A stretch of 64,000 nucleotides of DNA. Origin: Vibrio gelatinilyticus (GTDB taxonomy: Bacteria; Pseudomonadota; Gammaproteobacteria; Enterobacterales; Vibrionaceae). The notes below the pieces were generated by a model. That model had not been told where the DNA came from and ran no database searches. It was given only the letters and a program-made list of their open reading frames with translations. Position 1 is the stretch's first letter. Every line of letters starts with the position of its first letter. The stretch covers positions 1 through 64,000 of the forward strand of contig NZ_JAJNNZ010000014.1 of NCBI RefSeq assembly GCF_022836845.1. Direction: 5' to 3'. The translations under genes and the position numbers were made by a program. Below, piece after piece: positions 8,775 to 16,996 of the stretch.

Positions 8775-9534
8775 CGAGGCGAAATCCCCTTAGCGATGCC
8801 TTTTATTAACGCGTTGCCAGATAACTCTGTGACGTTATTGGATAAAGGTTTTTACGGTGCAGATTTACTACTTTCTCTGCAAAACAGTGGAAGAAACAGA
8901 CACTGGCTTCTGCCTGCAAAGAAGGGCGTGAAATATACTCTATTGGATGATAAAGAAAGCAGTGACATGCTTGTGGAGATGCTCGTGAAAAGAACCCTCG
9001 TCTTCCAGAGAAATGGACAGTCAGAGCCGTCACTTATGAGGTGCAAGGTAAATCCAAAACGGTGTTTACTTCACTTCCTAGAGACAAATATGACGCTCAA
9101 GCTGTCGCAGAGCTTTACCATGAAAGGTGGGAGTTCGAATTAGGTTATCGTGACATTAAGAGTTCGATGCCACACAACGCTTTAGTGTTGAGAAGCAAAA
9201 CAGTAGAACTCGTCTACCGAGAGTTATGGGGACTATTACTTGGTTATAACTTGGTAAGACGAGAAGCAAGTCAAGCCGTAGTTGAGCACGGACGATTACC
9301 TAATGAAATCAGCTTTAAGTACGCTTGCCGATTTATGGCCAGCCAGCTCAAGGTTATGAGTAAAGCTGTATCTCTTGGTAACACACCAAAGCGTCTAAAG
9401 AGCCTCAGGGGTAGATTTATCTATACTCTTTATAGATAAACGCCCTAAGCCGAATCGGCCTAGGGCGGCAAAAATATCAAAGACCCGATATCCTATTAAT
9501 CGTTCCGCGGCTCCACTTAAGTGAACTACGTTGC
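8775..9534 (+). mobile_element. IS4-family insertion sequence, copy 2, 5'-truncated and frameshifted
   Basis: This stretch matches copy 1 from position 1358 to its right end almost base for base. It lacks the left inverted repeat and the first part of the transposase. A 16-base deletion at about 8982, relative to copy 1, shifts the frame, leaving two partial frames (8796-9143 and 9041-9439). The second still carries Y-x2-R-x3-E-x6-K. The transposase is a pseudogene. The right inverted repeat is intact and abuts the 10-bp direct repeat. Confidence 0.85.
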
Positions 9535-9544
9535 GGGAGTTACC
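9535..9544. repeat. 10-bp target duplication, right copy
   Basis: GGGAGTTACC directly follows the right end of IS copy 2 and is identical to 856-865. It leads straight into GGGCTTTT, the distal arm of the disrupted terminator. Confidence 0.85.
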
Positions 9545-9545
9545 G

Positions 9546-9552
9546 GGCTTTT
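9546..9552 (-). terminator. one arm of a sulfatase terminator split by the mobile unit
   Basis: GGCTTTT here and AAAAGCC at 848-854 are complementary, and each lies at the edge of the 10-bp duplication. Joining 865 to 9545 rebuilds a hairpin on the minus strand followed by a T-rich run. It would sit about 20 bases after the sulfatase stop codon. The insertion therefore separated the two arms, and the sulfatase now lacks this terminator. Confidence 0.65.
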
Positions 9553-9571
9553 GAAGTCACTGTATTTGGTG

Positions 9572-11149
9572 CTACTTGTATTGAGCGCGTTGCCAGATGT
9601 TCATTTTTTCTACGATCTGGTCAATCGAGAATGAACCTGGAACCTGACGCGGAGGGAACTCCTGGAAGGTTTGCAGGAACTGACCCGTTGTAGCCGCACC
9701 CAGGTACAGGTATGGAAGATGCTCAATATACCACTGTGTGTACATACCTTCATGGTCAGCGATCTCATAAGGATCCTGACGAAGGTTATACATCTTCGGA
9801 GCACGAAGCTCTTCAAATGAACAATTCCAAGTTTCTAAACCGTGGCAGTTATTCACACTGAACATGACTTTGTAGTCTCCCACGCGCACAGCAGAAATAT
9901 CGCCATTATCTGTCGCATAAATATAGTATTGGCGTGGCCAAGTAGTCAGGTTATGCTGCGTTGTTGCCTTGCCAGTTTCCAGTGCAGGCAACAAGTTGTA
10001 ACCATCTAGGTGAACCTTATATTCCTTGCCATTGATTTTCTTCCCTTTTTTGAGGTCTTCTACAATCGTAGTATCACCAGTGGCGGCAAGGAAAGTTGGC
10101 ATCCAATCGTTGTGGGCCGCGATTTCGTTGACCACAGAACCTGCCGGGATCTTACCGGGCCAGCGGATCATCGCAGGTACACGGTGTCCACCTTCCCACG
10201 ATGAGTTCTTTTCACCCCGGAAACGTGCTGTGCCGCCATCCGGCCAAGAAAGCTTCTCTACACCATTATCCGTGGTATAGCTAACGATGGTGTTGTCAGC
10301 GATCTTTAGCTCATCCAGCTTGTCCAGCAGCTCACCAACCATGTTATCGTGCTCTACAAGGCCGTCACCGTAGATACCGCCGCGCTTAGACAAACCTTTT
10401 GACTCTTCTTTTAGGTGCGTCCAAACGTGCATACGTGTCGCGTTGAACCAAACGAAGAATGGTTTGTTTTCTTTATGAGCTCGGTCTATAAAATCCAACG
10501 TTGCTGCCAGGAACTCTTCGTCTACCGTTTCCATGCGTTTTTTGGTCAGCGGCCCTGTATCTTCAATCTTGCCATCCGCATAAGAGTGAATCACACCGCG
10601 TGGCCCAAACTTCTTCTTAAACCACGGCATTTTCGGATAATCCTGATGCTCCGGCTCTTCTTCTGCATTTAAGTGATAAAGGTTGCCAAAAAATTCGTCG
10701 AAACCGTGGTTGGTTGGCAAATGTTCATCCAGATCGCCCAAGTGGTTCTTACCAAACTGGCCCGTCATGTACCCCTTTTCCTTAAGCATGGTGGCAATGG
10801 ACGGATCTTCTGCTTTTGAGCCCTGTTTCGCTCCTGGCATACCCACTTTTGTCAAACCGGTACGCATAGGATGCTGGCCCGTGATAAAGGCTGCGCGACC
10901 CGCCGTACAAGAGTTCTCACCGTAAAAATCAGTGAACAGAACACCTTCGTTGGCAATACGATCAATGTTAGGCGTCCAGTGGCCTGCCTGACCTTTGGTG
11001 TACGCACTCAGGTTATCCATACCAATATCATCACCCCAAATAGCAAGGATGTTAGGACGTGAGGTATCGGTTGTTGCAAAACTTGCCATCGAGGTGGCCG
11101 CCAGCGCTGCACCTACTGCAAGTTGTAAAAAGGTTTTCTTTTGAAACAT
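9572..11149 (-). CDS. secreted sulfatase (arylsulfatase type)
   Basis: This is a type I sulfatase of 525 residues that hydrolyses a sulfate ester, probably in the periplasm. An N-terminal signal peptide ends near residue 26. The metal-binding start of the fold is seen in ILAIWGDDIG, and the catalytic Cys81 lies in CTAGR, the C-x-A-x-R site that must be converted to formylglycine. TTDNG and the RFRGEKNSSWEGGHR region are typical of the family. No maturation enzyme is encoded in the window. Divergent DUF3302/HlyD genes share its control region, which holds two CAGTA/TACTG inverted repeats. Its natural terminator was split by the mobile unit. Confidence 0.9.
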   Translation of the reverse strand: MFQKKTFLQLAVGAALAATSMASFATTDTSRPNILAIWGDDIGMDNLSAYTKGQAGHWTPNIDRIANEGVLFTDFYGENSCTAGRAAFITGQHPMRTGLTKVGMPGAKQGSKAEDPSIATMLKEKGYMTGQFGKNHLGDLDEHLPTNHGFDEFFGNLYHLNAEEEPEHQDYPKMPWFKKKFGPRGVIHSYADGKIEDTGPLTKKRMETVDEEFLAATLDFIDRAHKENKPFFVWFNATRMHVWTHLKEESKGLSKRGGIYGDGLVEHDNMVGELLDKLDELKIADNTIVSYTTDNGVEKLSWPDGGTARFRGEKNSSWEGGHRVPAMIRWPGKIPAGSVVNEIAAHNDWMPTFLAATGDTTIVEDLKKGKKINGKEYKVHLDGYNLLPALETGKATTQHNLTTWPRQYYIYATDNGDISAVRVGDYKVMFSVNNCHGLETWNCSFEELRAPKMYNLRQDPYEIADHEGMYTQWYIEHLPYLYLGAATTGQFLQTFQEFPPRQVPGSFSIDQIVEKMNIWQRAQYK

Positions 11150-11212
11150 AGTTCAGACCTTGGATTAGAAATAAGTCGAAACTATTATTTAAAAACCCTC
11201 TCGCTTGGTAAT

Positions 11213-11226
11213 CAGTATATTTACTG
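11213..11226. promoter_or_regulatory. CAGTA-N4-TACTG inverted repeat (site A, sulfatase side)
   Basis: CAGTATATTTACTG lies about 65 bases upstream of the sulfatase start. It is one of eight similar sites between 11.2 and 20.6 kb, nearly all upstream of genes of the same block. Confidence 0.65.
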
Positions 11227-11386
11227 CTTATTAAACTTGGCTAAGATTTATTTAATGAAAATAACCGTCATCTAATAGTGACTCAGCGGACTATTTCCTA
11301 ACAACTGTTCATACCGGGTAATAAATTTGACCGCCATCATGATTTCTCTTGTTTTTTATCATCGAACATCAAATGTCACTTCGGTT

Positions 11387-11400
11387 CAGTACATTTACTG
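11387..11400. promoter_or_regulatory. CAGTA-N4-TACTG inverted repeat (site B, DUF3302 side)
   Basis: CAGTACATTTACTG lies about 100 bases upstream of the DUF3302 gene, in the same divergent control region as site A. Each divergent promoter thus appears to have its own site. Confidence 0.65.
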
Positions 11401-11501
11401 TATTTCACCTCCTATTCCCTATCTAGAATCGATCCACTTGTACAAATGACTTTAATCCATTTGACCATTTCTATTTACCGTTAAATATTTCAGGTGTCTT
11501 T

Positions 11502-11825
11502 ATGCTAGATTATTTTGCACTTTTTCTGGTCTTTTTCGTATTGATAACAATATTTTACGGGATCATCGTTATCCATGATATCCCTTACGAAATTGCCCAT
11601 AAACGTAACCATCCACATCAGGATGCCATTCATGTCGCTGGCTGGGTCAGCTTGTTTACTCTGCACGCTATCTGGCCGTTCCTGTGGATCTGGGCAACGC
11701 TCTACAAGCCTGGTACGGGCTGGGGTTTCTCACAACAACAGAAACTGCAATTTGATTCGGAACTAGAGCAAATGAAGCTCGAAATCGCCGAACTTAAGAA
11801 GCACATTAATAAGGTCGAGGGCTAA
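11502..11825 (+). CDS. DUF3302 membrane protein (YiaW-like)
   Basis: This 107-residue protein resembles E. coli YiaW. It has a hydrophobic N-terminal segment (about residues 5-25), a second one near 45-70 with tryptophans and prolines, and a charged C-terminal coiled-coil-like tail (ELEQMKLEIAELKKHI). It ends six bases before the HlyD-type gene, as in the yiaW-yiaV pair, so the two are probably one operon and one membrane complex. The function of the family is not established. CAGTA site B lies upstream. Confidence 0.85.
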   Translation: MLDYFALFLVFFVLITIFYGIIVIHDIPYEIAHKRNHPHQDAIHVAGWVSLFTLHAIWPFLWIWATLYKPGTGWGFSQQQKLQFDSELEQMKLEIAELKKHINKVEG

Positions 11826-11830
11826 TAATC

Positions 11831-13024
11831 ATGGATATGTTAATTATTCTTACCTATACCGCTTTATGTATTGCTATCTTTAAGTTATTTAAAATCCCTC
11901 TAAACAAGTGGTCTGTTCCAACCGCTGTATTAGGCGGTATTGGTATTCTTAGTACCATCATGATTGCGATGAACTACAACCACCCTTATGCCAAATTCTC
12001 TAAAGAAGTGTTCGTCACCGTCCCTATTATTCCGCAAGTGACCGGCACGGTTAAAGAGGTCCATGCCAAAGCGAACGTCCCGGTAAAGAAAGGCGAATTA
12101 CTGTTTACGCTTGAAAACGACAAACAGCAAATTGCCCTTCGCAAAGCAAAAGCCGCTTTAGCTGAAGCAAAGAGCATCGCTTATCAAAAGGAGCAGGGCT
12201 TAGTCTCAGCTCTGGCCAACACTGAAAAAGCACGAGCCACTGTGGAAAAAACGGAAGCGAACCTGAAGCGAACACTGTCCACCTATATGCGCTATACCGA
12301 AGCACATACTAAAGGTGGAGAAAACTCGCCATTTACAGAAAGTCAGATAGAACGCCAGAAAGAGCTCTACAACGCTGCAAAAGCGGGTGTTGATATTGCG
12401 CGCTCAACACTTGATGCCGCTAAATCGGAGCAAGAGCGAATCCGTCTGGATGCTGACTCCAACATCTACGGCGAGCATTCGCGTGTTGCTCAGTTGCAAC
12501 AAGCCGTCAGTCAAGCGGAGCTAGATCTGGAATACACGTTCGTGCGTGCTCCTTCTGATGGTATTCCAACCCAAATTGCACTAGCTCCTGGCTTCCGGGC
12601 AGCCTCTATTCCACTGCGTCCTTCCATGGTGTTCATCCCGAATACGGGCAAACGTCAGATCACCGGTATGTTCTGGCAAAACTCATTGCGCAGACTAAAG
12701 CTGGGGCTGGAAGCTGAAATGGTCCTCGATTCACAACCGGGCAAAGTCTTCACGGGTAAGCTAGTGAGTGTACTGCCAGCAATGCGTGAAGGTGAAGTAC
12801 AGGCTAATGGCACACTCGTCTCGGCAAGCACACTGGCCCGTCATGGATTCGCTGTAGGTATCATCGAATTAGACGAAGATCTGGATGACTACGCCCTTCC
12901 AATGGGCGTTCAGGGTCAGGCTGTTGTCCTCAACCATGAGGGCGACATTCTTCATACCTCTATCGTCCGTCGCGTTTTGCTTCGTATGATGTCGTGGCTC
13001 AAATACATTTGGCCGATGAAGTAA
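11831..13024 (+). CDS. HlyD-family membrane-fusion protein (YiaV-like)
   Basis: This 397-residue protein has an N-terminal pair of hydrophobic segments (about 3-20 and 30-52), a first lipoyl half (QVTGTVKEVHAKANVPVKKG), a long coiled-coil hairpin (about 95-230), a second lipoyl half (LDLEYTFVRAPSDG) and a C-terminal beta domain. It is an inner-membrane-anchored periplasmic adaptor of the EmrA/YiaV kind. No transporter is adjacent, so its partner may be the DUF3302 protein or lie elsewhere. Its coupling to the sulfatase regulon suggests a role in envelope traffic of the same substrate, which is inference. A strong terminator follows. Confidence 0.88.
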   Translation: MDMLIILTYTALCIAIFKLFKIPLNKWSVPTAVLGGIGILSTIMIAMNYNHPYAKFSKEVFVTVPIIPQVTGTVKEVHAKANVPVKKGELLFTLENDKQQIALRKAKAALAEAKSIAYQKEQGLVSALANTEKARATVEKTEANLKRTLSTYMRYTEAHTKGGENSPFTESQIERQKELYNAAKAGVDIARSTLDAAKSEQERIRLDADSNIYGEHSRVAQLQQAVSQAELDLEYTFVRAPSDGIPTQIALAPGFRAASIPLRPSMVFIPNTGKRQITGMFWQNSLRRLKLGLEAEMVLDSQPGKVFTGKLVSVLPAMREGEVQANGTLVSASTLARHGFAVGIIELDEDLDDYALPMGVQGQAVVLNHEGDILHTSIVRRVLLRMMSWLKYIWPMK

Positions 13025-13033
13025 TCGCTACTT

Positions 13034-13068
13034 AAAAAAAATCCACGGACATGTCCGTGGATTTTTTT
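13034..13068. terminator. bidirectional intrinsic terminator
   Basis: A perfect ATCCACGGACA/TGTCCGTGGAT palindrome is flanked by A-run and T-run on both sides. It lies between the convergent HlyD-type gene and the small membrane-protein gene. Confidence 0.9.
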
Positions 13069-13085
13069 CCTATTATTGTATTGCC

Positions 13086-13484
13086 TTACTTTGTCTTCTT
13101 TCTATTCTCAAGCCAATATCCAAGCGTGTAGGTACAGATGGTGATATCCGTGATCACAAACGGAATGAAATCCGCGTTGAGATGGGCCGTGTCTGGATTA
13201 AAAAAGTTCGACATGTACAAATACACCATAAACAACTTCTCCAGAAAGGAATACAAAATGATGGACTCTCTCCACTGAGGCTTGAATGCAGAAGCAGTAA
13301 TGAAGAAGCCCATCAACCCGACCATCATGCCCCAGTGCCTGAAGAGAAACACATAATTCGAGTCGTACGGAAGGTTATTCAATTCACGCAACGCCGACTC
13401 GGGGTTGATGGCATAAATACCCGCAAACATCGTGACCAAGCCACCAGTAACAAGAAACGGTTTTAAATAGCGATTAAAAAACAT
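13086..13484 (-). CDS. four-helix small membrane protein, unknown function
   Basis: The 132-residue protein has four hydrophobic segments (about residues 8-26, 48-65, 78-93 and 107-122) and a basic C-terminus (RKKTK), as expected for an inner-membrane protein. I do not recognise a family with confidence. The size and helix count recall small DoxX/DUF4345-like proteins. It lies between two envelope-related genes of the sulfatase block, but no CAGTA site is seen directly upstream. Confidence 0.7.
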   Translation of the reverse strand: MFFNRYLKPFLVTGGLVTMFAGIYAINPESALRELNNLPYDSNYVFLFRHWGMMVGLMGFFITASAFKPQWRESIILYSFLEKLFMVYLYMSNFFNPDTAHLNADFIPFVITDITICTYTLGYWLENRKKTK

Positions 13485-13635
13485 TGTGCACCACTTAGGT
13501 TAAAGTTAAATAAAAAGTTGACGTGAAATAAACACTTTTCACTAATAAATGAATTCTGATATCGAGTGTATCGAAAGGCCGATGAAGGGTATTCAGTAAG
13601 AATTACGGTTTATCACGAATCATTGACGTGAATAA

Positions 13636-13663
13636 AAAAGTAGCGCCTAGCAAGCGCTACTTG
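13636..13663 (-). terminator. terminator after the FadL-type gene
   Basis: Read on the minus strand, AAGTAGCGC/GCGCTACTT with a 7-base loop is followed by a T-run. It starts about ten bases after the FadL-type stop codon. Confidence 0.85.
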
Positions 13664-13674
13664 AGCAAAGGGAA

Positions 13675-14847
13675 TTAAAAACTAACGTTAAAACCTACAA
13701 AATGGATATGGCCTTCAAATGTCCCATCCAAGTCAGGAAGTCCGTCGAGATTTCCTGGATTCGGTCCGACCTGACGCTGAATAGGCATCGAGCCAAAGTC
13801 GGCGAACTCATAAAAGAAGTCGACCGTTTTACCATCCCACTGTGTACGGGCACCCACAGAATAACGGTACTGCTCTCCAACTGGCAGTTCGACCCACTGC
13901 AATGAAGGGTCGTCCTGCGGTGAAGTCTCATAAGAGAAGCCCGCTTTGAGCGCCCACTTTTGGTTTAACTGGTACTCGCCACCCACAGCAAACTTCCAAA
14001 CGTCCTGCCATTGTCGGTCAATGCTTTGCGATACGTTATCGTTATAAAGAGCCGTTTCTTTGAATTCGCTCCATTGATGAAATTGAACAGAGCTCAGTAA
14101 CGACAACTTGTCATTAACCGCGTATCGACCACTCAAGTCGACGATCGCCGGAATCGCCAGTTCGGTGTTTACCGGAATAGGTTCATTTATTGCGTCTGAG
14201 CTCGCCTTCATTGAAAAGTCATGGATGAGGTTTGAATGATAGCTTAGCCCCAGAGACCAGTCGTCACGGCTGTACATCGCTCCCAAGGTAAAACCATAAG
14301 CCCAGTCAGAACCCAGGTCGGTTTGCAACGTTGACGTAGACGCTTCCAGCAAACCATAGTTTAACTGAGCGCCAACCGCTAACGACAAGTTGTCATTCAC
14401 ACGGTAACTCAGGTTTGGATTCAGCTGAACTGCCGACATAAACGCTTTATCCAAATACGGTGCACCAGCCCAACTGTCGCCGTACTCAATGGACGAGCCA
14501 CCGACGACGCCGAAATTCAACCCCAGATGGAGGTCGTTGCTAATTTGGCGAACATGAAACATCCCCACAGACGGCATTGTGGTGGTCGCTTGTCCATTAC
14601 TTTGGGTAGGGCTTTTGTCAATGTAATCCATATTCAGATTCAGCAACATTGCGTTAACTGTGGTTAATTGTTCTCCCATAAAAGACATGGTAGCCGGGTT
14701 AGCCCAACTCGCGGCTGCAGACTCGGTATAGACACCATCACCCGCACCTGCGGTACCCGCATTTGCCGTAACAGCTTCTTGTAATAACAACCCGCTGGCA
14801 TTAACCGTCGGAGCCAGTATCAATAAAGCTATGATCGATTTTTTCAT
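13675..14847 (-). CDS. FadL/OmpP1/TodX-type outer-membrane channel for hydrophobic substrates
   Basis: The 390-residue protein has a signal peptide (MKKSIIALLILAPTVNA) followed by SGLLLQEA, the plug-like N-terminus typical of the FadL family. Long beta-strand-rich sequence follows, ending in an aromatic C-terminus (HFVGFNVSF). FadL channels admit long-chain fatty acids or other hydrophobic compounds. The start at 14847 was chosen because the longer frame adds only a short non-signal stretch. A CGGTA-N4-TACTG site lies about 115 bases upstream, tying the gene to the sulfatase regulon. It may admit the hydrophobic product or substrate handled by the other enzymes. Confidence 0.88.
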   Translation of the reverse strand: MKKSIIALLILAPTVNASGLLLQEAVTANAGTAGAGDGVYTESAAASWANPATMSFMGEQLTTVNAMLLNLNMDYIDKSPTQSNGQATTTMPSVGMFHVRQISNDLHLGLNFGVVGGSSIEYGDSWAGAPYLDKAFMSAVQLNPNLSYRVNDNLSLAVGAQLNYGLLEASTSTLQTDLGSDWAYGFTLGAMYSRDDWSLGLSYHSNLIHDFSMKASSDAINEPIPVNTELAIPAIVDLSGRYAVNDKLSLLSSVQFHQWSEFKETALYNDNVSQSIDRQWQDVWKFAVGGEYQLNQKWALKAGFSYETSPQDDPSLQWVELPVGEQYRYSVGARTQWDGKTVDFFYEFADFGSMPIQRQVGPNPGNLDGLPDLDGTFEGHIHFVGFNVSF

Positions 14848-14960
14848 GTATTGTCGCTCAGTAAGAATGAATAGAGTGACGCCCAAAACTTCTCTTGGAA
14901 TACTTTGGTTTGTCGTGATTTACTGTGTGGAATTTTAAGAAAGCCGTGACCTGAAATGAT

Positions 14961-14974
14961 CGGTAAAATTACTG
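14961..14974. promoter_or_regulatory. CGGTA-N4-TACTG inverted repeat (site C, FadL-type gene)
   Basis: CGGTAAAATTACTG differs by one base from the perfect repeat and lies about 115 bases upstream of the FadL-type start. Confidence 0.6.
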
Positions 14975-15085
14975 CAACGGATAGGCGAAATGATGTTTTG
15001 TGAGCAAGGTAATTGATAGGAAAAATAAAGCCGTACTCTATCGCGAGAGTACGGCAATAATTCCAACAAGAATAAGTAACACTGG

Positions 15086-15895
15086 CTATTTGCGGGTGTC
15101 GTTGTGGCCCGCCATGAAATCGTTGGTCCCTGTAATTTTGGAAATCCAGTCCCAACCACGAAAACCAAAAATACCTCGGATAAATGGAATAAGTCCGACT
15201 GCTTTTGGACGCGCTACCAGGATCTTATTGCGCTTAATGCCCTGCCATACTGCATCCACCATCTCATCGGTAGAAATCATCGGCATCAGCTTTGAGTGTG
15301 CGCCAGCAAACATACCTGTATCAATATGACCCGGTGTAACCGTCGTCACCTTAATGTGTGGCAGAGTCTCAGCCAACTCAACACGAAGACCTTGCGACCA
15401 GCCTAGCATGGCCCATTTACTGGCGCAGTAGACGATAATTCGCGGGCAATACATAAAGCCCGCACCTGAAGAGATGTTGACGATGTGAGCATCAGCCACA
15501 TCAGCCATAGCAGGCAGAAAAGCGCGCGCAATGTGCATAGGCGCGGTACTGTTGATTTGCATCGACAAGTCGATTTTTTTAGGGTCATGGTCAATGAAAC
15601 GCTCCGATATAACGATACCAGCGTTGTTGATCAGCAGTTCTACCGCCCCTATCTCAGCGATAATTTTCTCTGCAGTTTGATAAACCAGTTCTGTATTCGT
15701 CACGTCCACTTCAAAAGTATGGATCTCTGTTTTGCTGGAACTAAATTCCTGCTTCACTTGCGCCATCGCTGCTTGATTCAGATCCCAGATGATAACGCGC
15801 TTGGCACCCTCTCGAACCGCTCTTTCTACGTAGGCTTTGCCCATACCACTCGCGCCACCCGTCACCAGTACGGTTTTGTTCATCACGCTTTTCAT
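15086..15895 (-). CDS. short-chain dehydrogenase/reductase (SDR)
   Basis: The 269-residue NAD(P)-dependent oxidoreductase has the Rossmann motif TGGASGMGKAY (about residues 12-22), NNAG at about 90, a catalytic Ser in ISSGAG and the YxxxK pair in YCASK. The distal part (VTPGHIDTGMFAGAH) is typical of classical SDRs. Together with the nearby aldehyde dehydrogenase it could oxidise an alcohol released by the sulfatase. This is inferred from context. The start at 15895 has GAGGGT upstream; ATG 15883 is an alternative. Site D lies about 100 bases upstream. Confidence 0.88.
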   Translation of the reverse strand: MKSVMNKTVLVTGGASGMGKAYVERAVREGAKRVIIWDLNQAAMAQVKQEFSSSKTEIHTFEVDVTNTELVYQTAEKIIAEIGAVELLINNAGIVISERFIDHDPKKIDLSMQINSTAPMHIARAFLPAMADVADAHIVNISSGAGFMYCPRIIVYCASKWAMLGWSQGLRVELAETLPHIKVTTVTPGHIDTGMFAGAHSKLMPMISTDEMVDAVWQGIKRNKILVARPKAVGLIPFIRGIFGFRGWDWISKITGTNDFMAGHNDTRK

Positions 15896-15992
15896 GACTG
15901 TCTTACCCTCAGTTTACAATGTGGTCTCAATCGATGTTTGATTGAATGATTTTTAACTAGGGCAGTATAAATGTAGGGTGTAAGGGAATATG

Positions 15993-16007
15993 CAGTAATA
16001 ACTACTG
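15993..16007. promoter_or_regulatory. CAGTA-N5-TACTG inverted repeat (site D, SDR gene)
   Basis: CAGTAATAACTACTG, with G before and C after, forms an 11-of-12 symmetrical palindrome upstream of the SDR gene. The spacer is five bases instead of four, as also at site G. Confidence 0.62.
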
Positions 16008-16030
16008 CATAGATAATACTGCATAGATAA
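16003..16030. repeat. two tandem 14-bp repeats overlapping site D
   Basis: TACTGCATAGATAA occurs twice head to tail, followed by TACT of a third. The first copy contains the right half of site D, so the half-site TACTG is presented three times at 14-base spacing. It may extend the operator or be replication slippage. Confidence 0.7.
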
Positions 16031-16056
16031 TACTTTGTGGTTAATGTCGGGGGATA

Positions 16057-16833
16057 CTAGCGATCAACCGATTCAATGCCTAAGCCATTTCTCAGAGCAA
16101 ACTGAACCAGTTCTGTGTGATTGTCGAGATCGAGAATATCGAGCATTCTGTACTTGTGAGACTCTATGGTTCTCGGGCTAAGAAATAATTTTTCCGCACA
16201 TTGCTTTGCAGTGTAACCCTGCGCTAATAAGGTCAAAACAGTACACTGTTTCTTACTCAGCAATAGCAGTTTCTCGCTCTCATCCACAACGGTATTATCA
16301 TCTAGACTCAAGTTTCGTGTCATTGTCGCGTGCTGCCAGAAACACAACCAAATATCACACAATAATTTTAGCCGCTTGATGTTTTCTTCGGTTAATGGCG
16401 GTTCATCCAAACTAAATCGAGAGAAAGCAAGCGCACCCCAGGTTTGACCAAACAATTCCAGACGAATAATACCATGCCATCTTGCCCCCTCAAGGTATAG
16501 CTCTTTCACTGGGTCGAGCGGATGTTTAGCTAACGCTTCGCTATCAAAAATCTGCCAGGTTTGTTTAGAACGCAGAATCCGCAAATAGTCCTTATAATTC
16601 CCCCTGATAAAACGCTGCTTCTCTAATGCAGGAATACCTTCTCGTGATACAGAGATAGTTTTACCATCATTGAGCAGAATCATCGAGTTAGGAAATACGG
16701 TGAGCCTATCCAGTTTGAACCACTCTAACGCGTCTTCAGCTAGCTTGACAAAGTTCTCTAAAAACTCATTGGGCTTAGAGGCCGTAAGTTGCTCCGACTG
16801 ACTCATTAGCAGATCTTCAAATGTGTTATTCAT
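16057..16833 (-). CDS. LuxR-type (GerE HTH) transcriptional regulator
   Basis: This 258-residue regulator has a C-terminal LuxR/NarL-type helix-turn-helix (about residues 190-250): LLSKKQCTVLTLLAQGYTAK and on to LSPRTIESHKYRML. The N-terminal GAF-like sensing region lacks the phospho-acceptor pattern of response regulators, so a ligand may be sensed directly. The gene lies inside the block of CAGTA/TACTG sites, and NarL/LuxR-type proteins often bind TAC-containing half-sites, which makes it the best candidate regulator. A TTG two codons upstream (16839) is better placed behind AAGG and is an alternative start. Confidence 0.85.
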   Translation of the reverse strand: MNNTFEDLLMSQSEQLTASKPNEFLENFVKLAEDALEWFKLDRLTVFPNSMILLNDGKTISVSREGIPALEKQRFIRGNYKDYLRILRSKQTWQIFDSEALAKHPLDPVKELYLEGARWHGIIRLELFGQTWGALAFSRFSLDEPPLTEENIKRLKLLCDIWLCFWQHATMTRNLSLDDNTVVDESEKLLLLSKKQCTVLTLLAQGYTAKQCAEKLFLSPRTIESHKYRMLDILDLDNHTELVQFALRNGLGIESVDR

Positions 16834-16936
16834 TCTCAATGTCGCCTTACAACAGACTAATTATTATAGATTTTTAATAAAAACTAGCTCATAAATGTCT
16901 TATGTGTCAACACATGACAATCTGAGGGCATAAACA

Positions 16937-16963
16937 AAAAAGCCAGTAGCAAGCGCTACTGGC
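16937..16963 (-). terminator. terminator after the porin gene
   Basis: GCCAGTAGC/GCTACTGGC with a 4-base loop, followed on the minus strand by TTTTTTG, starts about 30 bases after the porin stop codon. Confidence 0.88.
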
Positions 16964-16996
16964 AAAGAGTTTAATAATAGAGTGTCAAAGACTCAA

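Larger units (their letters stand above)
866..9534 (+). mobile_element. composite-transposon-like unit carrying RND efflux operon
   Basis: Two directly repeated IS4-family copies flank an RND operon, its TetR regulator and an mdaB-like remnant. The outer left end (GCAATGTAGATCAGATAAGG, 866-885) and the outer right end (reverse of GCAACGTAGTTCACTTAA, ending 9534) are recognisable as related terminal inverted repeats. A perfect 10-bp direct repeat lies directly outside them. The right copy lacks its own left end, so only the outer ends together could mobilise this arrangement. The alternative is recombination between two IS copies after separate insertions. Confidence 0.75.
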
